64,000 nt of DNA, from NCBI RefSeq assembly GCF_050003625.1, contig NC_134397.1, positions 67,678,669 to 67,742,668 on the forward strand, read 5' to 3'. The stretch's first letter is position 1. Each line of letters opens with the position of its first letter. This DNA is from Haematobia irritans (Eukaryota > Arthropoda > Insecta > Diptera > Muscidae). The notes under the pieces are model-generated. The model was not told the origin of the DNA, made no database searches, and saw nothing but the letters and a program-made list of their open reading frames with translations. A program made the translations under genes and the position numbers. This document shows positions 21,291 to 30,687 of this stretch, in pieces.

Positions 21291-22923
21291 CTACTAGTGT
21301 AACCCGGCCCGCTTCGCTGCGCCTTCCGAAGTGTTTTTGTAGGAACATTTTGCGTTAACTTAGTGAACCATATCCTTCGTGCTGAAAACAAATTCGAAAA
21401 GATTTGAATTCTTTCAAACAAATCGGACTGCTTGCTTTTTCGTTTATAGGTACAAATACGGCGGGTATGCATATGTAAAACGGTTCGTCTTAAAAAATGT
21501 CGGGGAGAGGGTTTACCCTTTCCTCCAAAATTTTTAAATAATGTTCTGTATTCAAGTAGTTGGACAATCTTCTATATTTCTTGTGAATTTTAAGTGTGGA
21601 AATGTATCCTTCTCCTCAACATATCTGAAAATTAAGCACTATATTATAATAACATAACATACAAAGAATTACTGTTTCCCATCCAATAAATCGGAAAAAG
21701 CAAAAGTAGTAAAAAATTTTACCACATTAACATTTGCTAAAATGTTGGAAAATGATGCACCCTCTACGTTGGCTGCCAATTTCATGTAAATTTAAGTTCT
21801 TTACTAAAAAGAAGTCTGGCAGAAGCTTGTTCAAAAATCATAAAATTACACACAAAGAAATATCAATTAATTTGATTGTCAATACAATTAAAATTATGTT
21901 TAAATTTGAGCTAACAACGTATTTTGGAAATACAATTACGATTTTAGTCACTTTAGCAACTAATTTTGTTATATCAACAAAAATTTAGTTGAACTTAAAA
22001 ATTTTCTGTAACAACAATTTATTGTTAGCTCATAAATTATAATATTTTTTTGTGTGTATGTACCGAGTTCCCATTTACGGACAACCCTCTACTTTCAATT
22101 TAAGGAAAAAAACGGACAAAAGGGTAGTAAATCGACAAAGTTTATTCAAATTTCCCCTTCACCAACCAGATATCGAAAAATCATGTACTAATTTAAAAAT
22201 CATGTATAAATTTAATCACCTCCTCCCACGTTCCCTGTAAATGTCAAGTAAATCGGATATGTTTAAATTTTGCTCTATTGTTTTAAAGGGACGTCACATT
22301 CCCCGATACAATATCGACAAACACCGTGGTGAATAGCACCCGTAACCTTCCCTGAAAATTCTTGAAACTTTCTTTCAAGTGTGGGGCAAGGAAGGTTACC
22401 TCTTCGTTTATAACTATCCCCCACTGCCTTTGTAAATTTCAAGAAAACTTAAGAATTTTTGCTTTTCTTCCAGTTTTAGAGGAGGACCGCCTCCCCAAAT
22501 ATCGAAAAGTGATGAAGCGTATCTTTTGTAAACGTCCCAGAAAATGTCAAGCAAATTATAAACCTAAAGGGGCGGCCTCTCTTCCGTCCAAATATCACAA
22601 AACCAGGTATCAACTATTTATATCGTAACCCCTCCCCAATCCTTTGTAAATTTCAAGTAACTCGGTAAAGAGAAGCGGATGTCTCCCTATGTCCTTTTAT
22701 TTTTATTAAAAAAAATTAGGAACCTGATATATTTAAATATCATAACCTCACTCATTTTTCCGTAAAATTTCAGTCGGGGGAGTTTAGTTTTGTTTTCACT
22801 GTACTTTAAAAAAAAGTTGGGCAAAGGGGTGGTCCCCCTCCCCGACCAAATATCGAAAAATAATGTAGCGGATTTTTGTCTAGATGCCAACCCCAACATT
22901 CAATGAAAATTTCAAGCAAATCA
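21291..22923 (+). repeat. Dispersed repeat with GC-rich start (copy 2)
   Basis: It begins GTAACCCGGCCCGCTTCGCT like the copy at 16831. The interior is a loose tandem array of roughly 100-150 bp units with words such as CCCTCCCC, AAATATCGAAAAATCATGTA and AAATTTCAAGTAAATCGG (22100-22920). The short open frames here are not convincing genes. Confidence 0.55.
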
Positions 22924-23431
22924 CGATGCTAACAAACTTTTTGTTGCCAAAAATGGAAGAACTGAACTTGGTTGACATGTGGTTTCAACAAGATGGCGCT
23001 ACATGCCACACAGCTCGCGATTCTATGGCCATTTTGAGGGAAAACTTCGGAGAACAATTCATCTCAAGAAATGGACCGGTAAGTTGGCCACCAAGATCAT
23101 GCGATTTGACGCCTTTAGACTATTTTTTGTGGGGCTACGTCAAGTCTAAAGTCTACAGAAATAAGCCAGCAACTATTCCAGCTTTGGAAGACAATATTTC
23201 CGAAGAAATTCGGGCTATTCCGGCCGAAATGCTCGAAAAAGTTGCCCAAAATTGGACTTTCCGAATGGACCACCTAAGACGCAGCCGCGGTCAACATTTA
23301 AATGAAATTATCTTCAAAAAGTAAATGTCATGGACCAATCTAACGTTTCAAATAAAGAACCGATGAGATTTTGCAAATTTTATGCGTTTTTTTTTTAAAA
23401 AAAGTTATCAAGCTCTTAACAAATCACCCTT
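22924..23431 (+). mobile_element. Mariner-type element, 5'-truncated
   Basis: From ATGCTAACAAACTTTTTGTT onward it matches 29645-30150 almost base for base, including the polyadenylation-like AATAAAGAACC and the right terminus AATCACCCTT. The left terminus and first 300 bp of the element are missing. Confidence 0.9.
22926..23324 (+). pseudogene. Mariner transposase, C-terminal fragment
   Basis: Residues from MLTNFLLPKMEELNLVD to the end LNEIIFKK correspond to residues 106-237 of the frame at 29330-30043. The QQDGATCHTA and SCDLTPLDYFLWG motifs are kept, but the first catalytic aspartate (FSDEAHF) is lost. It cannot be a working transposase. Confidence 0.9.
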
Positions 23432-23590
23432 TATATAGATATGCGTATATTTTAGTAAAATAATATGAAAAACAAAGTATTTGTTAATTTTTAACATTTT
23501 TTTCTGTGTGGTTTATAAACAATAACAAGAAACATGTTTTGATAGAAGGTAAAAAAATCAGAGGTATGTAAACTTGTGTAAGACTGTGTA

Positions 23591-23932
23591 TGTTCTTCCG
23601 ATTTTAGCAAAGATGGCCAAAATACCCACATGTTCTTTATAACATCGTGACTGTTAAGTCGAAAACTCGCAAAAATTATTCAAATTTACCTATACTCCAA
23701 TACGTATATATCGACCAATAAATCCGATCAGTTTATCGGATGAAATTTGCTACCTTTGCTCCGCCTAAGGAATCTCAACTCCAATGAAAATTTTACAATA
23801 ATTGTCCTAGTTCATCTACGAGTCTTAGGATATTTTAATTTCTATAAATCTACTGATGCCAATAAATAACCTTTTGGTTTGTTAATTTTTTCATAAAAGA
23901 GAGTGTAAGTTAAGCATAAATACATTAAAATA
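23591..23932. other. HINE-5 continuation, then unassigned
   Basis: 23591-23830 resembles HINE-5 monomers (ACCAATAAATCCGATC, TCTCAACTCCAATG). 23831-23932 has no recognised content. Confidence 0.45.
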
Positions 23933-24131
23933 AAACAAGTATATACGGCCGTAAGTTCGGCCAGGCCGAATCTTATGTACCCTCCACCATGGATTGCGTA
24001 GGAACTTCTACTAAAGGCTGTCATCCACAATCGAATTACTTGGGTTGCGATAACACTTGCCGATGGCAAGGTATCGTAAAACTTTTTAACACTGTCTTCT
24101 AAATTGTAAGTTAGCCCATACGGGGTATATA

Positions 24132-24647
24132 CACTGAAAAAACAGTGAACCCTCCAGGAAGAAAACTTTCGGTTAAATTTAGAAAATTTTGAATACTTTT
24201 AGAAAATTTTAACTATATAGTATTACAAACGCTGGCATCACGCCGATATCATAAAAATAAGTAATTATTTTTCGACAAATTCAAGAAAATTTATTAGACA
24301 TAATTAATTTTTTTCACTTGTTAAAGAAAATTTTGTACTTTGAAGGATAAATTTGGAGTTCAAAATTGCAAGAATGTCTTTAGTGACATACGAAGTTCAC
24401 GATGAACGAATTTGTAGTAAAATTTACAAATTTATAGAAATATTGAACTATTTTGTAGAAGACACGAATTTATTTAATCTTTATGCTTAATTTGTGCATA
24501 TTTTTTTCCTCGGTTTTAGTTAATTAAACTAACGTACGCAAAAAATTATTAGTGTAAAGGAAACTTTCTCCAAACATAATAATTCCATGAACTAAAATAA
24601 AGTTAAATTGGCTTTAGTGAAATAGGGAGTTCACTTTTTTTTGAGTG
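24132..24647. mobile_element. 516-bp TA-flanked MITE, CACTG family
   Basis: Left end CACTGAAAAAACAGTGAACC; the inverse of the right end is CACTCAAAAAAAAGTGAACT. TA at 24130-24131 is repeated at 24648-24649. The sister HINE-1 at 43243-45294 has the uninterrupted site (GGGGTATATATTAAACAAAA when inverted), which confirms the insertion. The left end matches the right end of the 2,590-bp element at 5349-7938. No frame. Confidence 0.9.
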
Positions 24648-24687
24648 TATTAAACAAAAAAAGGCCGATTAAATACGTATATAATCT

Positions 24688-25352
24688 AGTTTGACAAAAT
24701 TTTCTATAGAAATGAAACCTTGACAAAATTTTCTATAGAAATAAAATTTTGACAAAATTTTCTATAGAAATAAAAATTTGACAAAATTTTCTATAGAAAT
24801 AAAAACTTGACAAAATTTTCTATAGAAATAAAATGTTGACAAAATTTTCTATGGAAGTAAAATGTTGACAAAATTTTCTATAGCAATACAATTTTGACAA
24901 AAATTTCTATACAAATAAAATGTTGACAAAATATTGTATAGAAATAAAATTTTGACAAAATTTTGTATAGAAATAAAATGTTGACAAAATTTTCTACAGA
25001 AATAAATTTTTTACAAAATTTTCTATAGAAATAAAATTTTGACAAACATTTCTATAGAAATAAACTTTTGACAAAACTTTCTATAGAAATGAAATTTTAA
25101 CAAAACTTTCTATAGTAATAAAATTTGACAAAATTTTCTATGGAAATAAAGTTTAGGTAGATTACAAAATTTTCTATAGAAATAAAATTTTGACAAAATT
25201 TTCTATGGAAATAAAATTTTGACAAACATTTGTATAGAAATAAACTTTTGACAAAACTTTCTATAGAAATGAAATTTTGACAAAACTTTCTATAGTAATA
25301 AAAATTGACAAAATTGTCTATGGAAATAAAGTTTTGGTAGATTATTTTTGGC
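24688..25352 (+). repeat. 29-bp minisatellite (ACAAAATTTTCTATAGAAATAA...)
   Basis: About 22 units of roughly 27-29 bp built on AAATTTTCTATAGAAATAAA plus ATTTTGAC. TTTTCTATAGAAA is itself nearly palindromic. Inverted arrays of the same unit occur at 44385-45055 and 47440-47905; degraded pieces at 10495, 35515, 52345, 54440, 55480, 56330 and 62860. Confidence 0.9.
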
Positions 25353-25379
25353 GATATGGACCAATTTTTGTGTAATAAG

Positions 25380-26780
25380 TCATCGGCTATATATAACTAA
25401 AGACCGATATGGACCAATTTTTACATGGCTGTTAGAGGCCATATATTGACAAAATGTACCAAATTTCAACCGTATCGGATGACTTTTGCTCCTCCAAGAG
25501 TTTCCGGACGTCAAATCTGGGGACGGTTTATATGGGAACTATATATAATTTTGGACCGATATGGACCAATTTTTGCATGGTTGTTAGAGACCATATACTA
25601 CCACCATGTACCAAATTTCAACTGGATCGGATGAATTTTGCTCTTCCAAGAGGCTCCGGAGTTCAAATCTGGGGATCGGTTTATATGGGGGCTATATATA
25701 ATTATGGACCGATATGGACCAATTTTTGCATGGTTATGAGAGGCTGTAAACTAACATCAGGTACCAAATTTCAACCGGATCGGATGAATTTTGCCCCTCC
25801 AAAAGTCTCCGGAGGTCAAATCTGGGGATCGGTTTATATGGGGGCTATATATAATTATGGACCGATATGGACCAATTTTTGCATGGTTGTTAGAGACCAT
25901 ATACTAACATCAGGTACCAAATATCAATCGGATCGGATGAATTTTGCCCCTCCAAGAGGCTCCGGAGGTCAAATCTGGGGATCGGTTTATATGGGGGCTA
26001 TATATAATTATGGACCGATATGGACCAATTTTTGCATGGTTGTTAGAGACCATATACTAACATCAGGTACCAAATATCAATCGGATCGGATGAATTTTGC
26101 CCCTCCAAGAGGCTCCGGAGGTCAAATCTGGGGATCGGTTTATATGGGGGCTGTATATAATTATGGACCGATATGGACCAATTTTTGCATGGTTGTTAAA
26201 AACCGTATACTAAGACCACGTACTAAATTTCAACCGGATCGGATGAATTTTGCTCCTCCAAGAGGCTCCGGTGGTCAAATCTGGGGATCGGTTTATATGG
26301 GAGCTATATATAATTATGGACCGATATGGACCAATTTTTGCATGGTTGTTAGAGGCCGTATACTAACATCAGGTACCAAATTTCAACCGGATCGGATGAA
26401 TTTTGCCCCTCCAAAAGTCTCCGGAGGTCAAATCTGGGGATCGGTTTATATGGGGGCTATATATAATTATGGACCGATATGGACCAATTTTTGCATGGTT
26501 GTTAGAGACCATATACTAACATCAGGTACCAAATATCAATCGGATCGGATGAATTTTGCCCCTCCAAGAGGCTCCGGAGGTCAAATCTGGGGATCGGTTT
26601 ATATGGGGGCTATATATAATTATGGACCGATATGGACCAATTTTTGCATGGTTGTTAGAGACCGTATACTAAGACCACGTACCAAATTTCAACCGGATCG
26701 GATGAATTTTGCTGCTCCGGGAGGCTCCCCAAGCCAAATTTGGGGATCGGTTTATATGGGGGCTATACGTAAACGTGGTC
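25380..26780 (+). repeat. 153-bp satellite monomers, about nine copies
   Basis: Each monomer runs from GGTTTATATGGGGGCTATAT through ATGGACCGATATGGACCAAT and TTTGCATGGTTGTTAGAG to CGGATCGGATGAATTTTGC and TCCGGAGGTCAAATCTGGGG. Several neighbours are almost identical (units near 25840-26140 and 26450-26600), which points to recent local expansion. The last monomer is different (GGGGGCTATACGTAAACGTG) and leads into the tail. Confidence 0.9.
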
Positions 26781-27136
26781 CGATATGGCCCATTTTCAAT
26801 ACCATCCGACCTACATCAATAACAACTACTTGTGCCAAGTTTCAAGTCGATAGCTTGTTTCGTTCGGAAGTTAGCGTGATTTCCACAGACGGACGGACAG
26901 CCGGACAGACGGACAGACGGACAGACGGACGGACGGACAGACGGACAGACGGACAGACGGACGGACGGACGGACATGCTTAGATCGACTCAGAATTTCAC
27001 CACGACCCAGAATATATATACTTTATGGGGTCTTAGAGCAATATTTCGATGTGTTACAAACGGAATGACAAAGTTAATATACCCCCATCCTATGGTGGAG
27101 GGTATAAAAAATATTGTTACCATTTTTTCTATATAA
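25454..27136 (+). other. 560-codon frame kept open by the 153-bp monomers
   Basis: Because 153 = 3 x 51 and the monomer has no stop in this frame, nine monomers read through as a 51-residue repeat (SVYMGAIYNYGPIWTNF ... MNFAPPRGSGGQIW), followed by Thr/Asp/Gly-rich residues from the GACGGACA tract and the tail. There is no signal, no known domain, and equal-length frames break up in other copies. I regard it as a by-product of satellite structure, not a gene. Confidence 0.7.
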
Positions 27137-27722
27137 ATCTAAAGTTAAACGAAGAGGTAGGGTCATTGAGACATACAAAAATTTATGTGACAAAATGTCC
27201 TTCATAGCTAATGGGTACCAATTGAGTTAGTAAAGAGTTAATCAAAAATAGAGAAAAGAAAACAGACATTTTTTATCCTCTTCCATGCATCTTACATCTA
27301 AATTCCCATAGCAAAGTTTCAAATAATCTTAAGAATGGTGAAAACACATAAACAACATAAATGAACTTTGCTCAAAGGTCAAATTAAATGTATTGGCATG
27401 TGGCGAAGTGTAATTAATTCTATGCTAATTAATTTACTTTGAAGAGGCATTCGAGAGTGATAATGATACCATATGACCTTTGACGTTGAGCGGAGGACAC
27501 AATTTATGCCAACAATGGTCGTGATTGGAATTTACAAAGCTATTTAGTATTCAGTCTTCCATAAATAGCTCTATAAGGCTTAGCAATTTTCTTAAAATAA
27601 ATTGAAATTTACAAAACCCAGTGTAGAAAGAAAGCACTTCGTATTATGATAGCCTGAGATCTGAGAAATATTTTGCATTTCGCATACTCAGAATCAATGA
27701 TAACACTAGCCAACAGCCATTT
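27112..27722. other. Interval with no repeat partner in the window
   Basis: About 610 bp of AT-rich sequence, with no frame longer than 60 codons, no RNA gene and no similarity that I could see to other parts of the window. One of the better candidates for single-copy flanking DNA. Confidence 0.45.
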
Positions 27723-28562
27723 TGTGAATTGTTTCTAGTATATTTTTTCTTATTGATTATGACCTACTAAACACGAAAATGATTTTTAAAAAATTTTCTG
27801 TCGATTGGTTTTCGAGATACAATTTTTTTTTTTAAATTTTTGGAGGTACACTTCCAATTTTGAGCATATCTTTCGTTTTCTTTAACCTTTTTGATCTTAA
27901 TACTACTCAAATTAAAGAAAAGTGAGTCGTCTACAACTCATTCTCAGAAAATTTTCAAATCGGGTAAGTAGTTTGGATGTTGGCGGCTTAAAAAGGTTAA
28001 AAAACGGCGTTTTTTTAGTAAAAATGTGGCAGAAAAAACCATATAAAGATTCATATAAAATATAAAAAAATTGCTAACAGCAATTTTGGTTTTTTTACGT
28101 ATAGCTGAAATTTTTACAAAGAAAATAAGCCCTTACTTAACAAAATCGAACAACAAATAGCGGACTTATAATTTTTTGGTAAAAGACCGAAAAAAACCAA
28201 AATTGCTGTTAGCAATTTTTTTATATTTTATATGAATCTTTATATGGTTTTTTCTGCCACATTTTTACTAAAAAAACGCCGTTTTTTAACCTTTTTAAGC
28301 CGCCAACATCCAAACTACTTACCCGATTTGAAAATTTTCTGAGAATGAGTTGTAGACGACTCACTTTTCTTTAATTTGAGTAGTATTAAGATCAAAAAGG
28401 TTAAAGAAACCGAAAGATATGCTCAAAATAGGAAGTGTACCTCCAAAAATTAAAAAAAAAAATTGTATCTCGAAAACCAATCGACAGAAAATTTTTTAAA
28501 AATCATTTTCGTGTTTAGTAGGTCATAATCAATAAGAAAAAATATGCTAGAAACAATTCACA
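27723..28562. repeat. 840-bp near-perfect palindrome (foldback / hairpin locus)
   Basis: Left arm 27723-28096 and right arm 28190-28562 are reverse complements over about 373 bp with only a handful of differences (for example CTAGTATATT against AATATGCTAG, and TTTCGTTTTC against GAAACCGAAA). The loop is 28097-28189. I could not find a target duplication at its ends. No coding frame. A transcript would fold into a very long hairpin. Confidence 0.95.
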
Positions 28563-28828
28563 GAGAAAAGTTTGTTATTTGTTGCCTAGTGTAATTAACG
28601 GCTGTTGAGCCGAAACTGCTTGTATGTTGTTGCGGATAAGTGTGCTTGTATAAGTGTATCCATTATTTTTATACGCTTGATATGTTAATAAGGCTCACCC
28701 CCTCAAAAAACGTTTGATATTATTAAGTCTAAATATTATTTATATTGCATATTAAAAAGTATATTCAGAGACAGTGAAACAAAGAGCGTGAAAGAGAATA
28801 GATATTTGGAGAGAAATCAGAATATGTC
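28563..28828. other. Interval without a recognised feature
   Basis: About 265 bp after the palindrome. Nothing identified. Confidence 0.4.
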
Positions 28829-29216
28829 ACTAAGTAAAGTAATGTCGGCCGACTATATTATATACTCTTCACCACAGTGTAGACAAACATTTTTTGTACC
28901 ACCTCAAATCCATCAAATTTATTGGTAACTGCATAAAGGTCTAAATTGGATATACTATGTTACATGTATTTAAATCTGAAGCGATTTGGACAACATGTTT
29001 ACACTTCTACAAATTCTGTACAATTAAAAATTAAATCGACTAATGACCTCGTACGAAACACAATGTCCGTAAAAAACAAGTAGTCAAGGCGGCGGGGCCG
29101 ACTATATTATATCCTTCACCACTATGTACACAACAATTTTTTACATCATTTGTTTTTGGGAGCTATATATCAAATACACAAAGATCTAAATATAAACCGA
29201 TTTGTATAAACAAGTA
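28829..29216 (+). mobile_element. Two HINE-2 heads in tandem, truncated
   Basis: 28831 (AAGTAAAGTAATGTCGGCCG ... CTCTTCACCACAG) and 29074 (AAACAAGTAGTCAAGGCGGC ... CCTTCACCACTATG) are two HINE-2-type starts, each followed by only 100-250 bp of body. Positions 29209-29216 (AAACAAGTA) begin a HINE-3 head split by the mariner. Confidence 0.55.
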
Positions 29217-30150
29217 AAGGGTGATTCTTTTGAGGTTAGGATTTTCATGCATTAGTATTTGACAGATCACGTGGGATTTCAGACATGGTGTCAAAGAGAA
29301 AGATGCTCAGTATGCTTTGACATTTCATCATGAATAGACTTACTAACGAGCCACAACGTCGAATTTTCAGTGAATGGGCCCTAGAAAAGTTGGCAGAAAA
29401 TCCGCTTTTTTATCGACAAATTTTGTTCAGCGATGAGGCTCATTTCTGGTTGAATGGCTACGTAAATAAGCAAAATTGCCGCATTTGGAGTGAAGAGCAA
29501 CCAGAAGCCGTTCAAGAACTGCCCATGCATCCCGAAAAATGCACTGTTTGGTGTGGTTTGTACGCTGGTGGAATCATTGGACCGTATTTTTTCAAAGATG
29601 CTGTTGGACGCAACGTTACGGTGAATGGCGATCGCTATCGTTCGATGCTAACAAACTTTTTGTTGCCAAAAATGGAAGAACTGAACTTGGTTGACATGTG
29701 GTTTCAACAAGATGGCGCTACATGCCACACAGCTCGCAATTCTATGGCCATTTTGAGGGAAAACTTCGGAGAACAATTCATCTCAAGAAATGGACCGGTA
29801 AGTTGGCCACCAAGATCATGCGATTTGACGCCTTTAGACTATTTTTTGTGGGGCTACGTCAAGTCTAAAGTCTACAGAAATAAGCCAGCAACTATTCCAG
29901 CTTTGGAAGACAACATTTCCGAAGAAATTCGGGCTATTCCGGCCGAAATGCTCGAAAAAGTTGCCCAAAATTGGACTTTCCGAATGGACCACCTAAGACG
30001 CAGCCGCGGTCAACATTTAAATGAAATTATCTTCAAAAAGTAAATGTCATGGACCAATCTAACGTTTCAAATAAAGAACCGATGAGATTTTGCAAATTTT
30101 ATGCGTTTTTTTTTAAAAAAAAGTTATCAAGCTCTTAACAAATCACCCTT
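29217..30150 (+). mobile_element. Mariner-type element, 934 bp, internally deleted
   Basis: Termini AAGGGTGATT and AATCACCCTT are exact 10-bp inverted repeats, flanked by TA at 29215-29216 and 30151-30152. Rejoining the flanks gives the standard HINE-3 head (AACAAG-TA-TATACAGCAGTA), so this insertion split a HINE-3 start. Only about 110 bp separate the left end from the transposase frame, leaving no room for a DNA-binding domain. The inverted copy at 50158-51091 has the same length. Confidence 0.95.
29330..30043 (+). CDS. Mariner-type transposase, catalytic domain only
   Basis: The intact 237-residue frame carries a DDE/DDD transposase core: D35 in LFSDEAHFWLNGY, D128 in WFQQDGATCHTA and D165 in PPRSCDLTPLDYFLWGYVKS. 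By my count 36 residues lie between the second and third aspartates (41 if the D of LDYF is used). This differs from the 34 of classical mariner. Families of this kind normally have an N-terminal helix-turn-helix region of about 100 residues that recognises the transposon ends, and that is missing here. The protein could cut DNA only if targeted some other way. It may not be made at all, or may act as an inhibitor. The frame is free of stops and differs by about four residues from the copy at 50265-50978. The start at MNRLTNEPQ is the only in-frame option. Confidence 0.85.
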   Translation: MNRLTNEPQRRIFSEWALEKLAENPLFYRQILFSDEAHFWLNGYVNKQNCRIWSEEQPEAVQELPMHPEKCTVWCGLYAGGIIGPYFFKDAVGRNVTVNGDRYRSMLTNFLLPKMEELNLVDMWFQQDGATCHTARNSMAILRENFGEQFISRNGPVSWPPRSCDLTPLDYFLWGYVKSKVYRNKPATIPALEDNISEEIRAIPAEMLEKVAQNWTFRMDHLRRSRGQHLNEIIFKK

Positions 30151-30152
30151 TA

Positions 30153-30687
30153 TATACAGCAGTAAGTTCGGCCGGATCTAATATTAAATACCTTTGGAAC
30201 ACCTTTGAAAACTCTCATCGTAGCGGTTACTTGATAATATATGTTATATAACTTCAGGGGTGTTTGAGGACACACTGTTAGAAAAATATGTTTTTCATAT
30301 GTTCCGATATAAACAAACTGTGTTTCGGGCACAATTTTTAAACACAATATACTCAAGAGCAAACATGTAATGTTCCTAAACTAACACTAAGTGTTTGGGA
30401 CACATATGTTAATATGTTATAATATATTATGTTTGGCGCATGAATGTTTCATAAAAATAATATGTGTGAATGTAAATATACATAAATTTACAAATTTCGA
30501 GTAAACATATATATGTTGTGATATTTTATTCAGAGAGCGACATTTTATGTAGCAGCATTTTATGTATGTATGGACATGTGTTTTGTTTATCATTTTGCTA
30601 TTATGGACACAATTTTTTTCTTGGTTCCTTAAAAGAAATCGGAACGTACGAGGAGTAAGTCATAATATTCAGGCAAAGGAAATTAAA
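30153..30687 (+). repeat. HINE-3 head remnant and TATATGTT-rich interval
   Basis: 30153-30280 continues the HINE-3 head interrupted by the mariner (CAGCAGTAAGTTCGGCCGG, CTTCAGGGGTGTTTGAGGAC). From about 30270 an AT-rich stretch with inverted words (AAACATATATATGTT, TGTTAATATGTTATAATAT) and CACTGTTAGAAAAATATGTT may be a small MITE. Borders were not resolved. Confidence 0.45.

Larger units (their letters stand above)
21214..23588. mobile_element. TA-flanked TIR element with CACAGTCT ends, filled with later insertions
   Basis: Left end CACAGTCTCACACAAGTTTA and the inverse of the right end, CACAGTCTTACACAAGTTTA, match at 19 of 20 bases. TA flanks both sides (21212-21213, 23589-23590). Only the outer parts (21214-21290 and about 23432-23588) seem to belong to it. 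The rest is a copy of the GC-start repeat and a truncated mariner. The original element was probably a Tc1-type MITE of roughly 230 bp. Confidence 0.75.
23933..27111 (+). mobile_element. HINE-1 element, complete, longest copy
   Basis: Order of parts: head AAACAAGTATATACGGCCGT with the TTCGGCCAGGCCGAA palindrome; TACCCTCCACCATGGATTGC; a 516-bp nested MITE (24132-24647); a 29-bp minisatellite (24688-25352); about nine 153-bp monomers (25380-26780); a (ACAGACGG)n tract (26887-26975); and the tail with ACTTTATGGGGTCTTAGAGC, TGTTACAAACGGAATGACAA and the hairpin CCATCCTATGGTGGAGGGTA-TAAAAA. The plan agrees with DINE-1/Helentron-associated elements. The inverted sister at 43243-45294 has the same parts without the MITE and with fewer monomers. 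Confidence 0.75.

Noticed and set aside
24688..25352. Regular 27-29 bp repeats as a CRISPR array
   Set aside because: The units are contiguous with no unique spacers, they occur inside a transposable element of a eukaryote, and no cas-like gene is present.
25454..27136. 560-codon open frame as a repeat-protein gene
   Set aside because: It is produced by a stop-free 153-bp satellite whose length is a multiple of three; the frame then runs through the GACGGACA tract and the element tail. Other copies break the frame.
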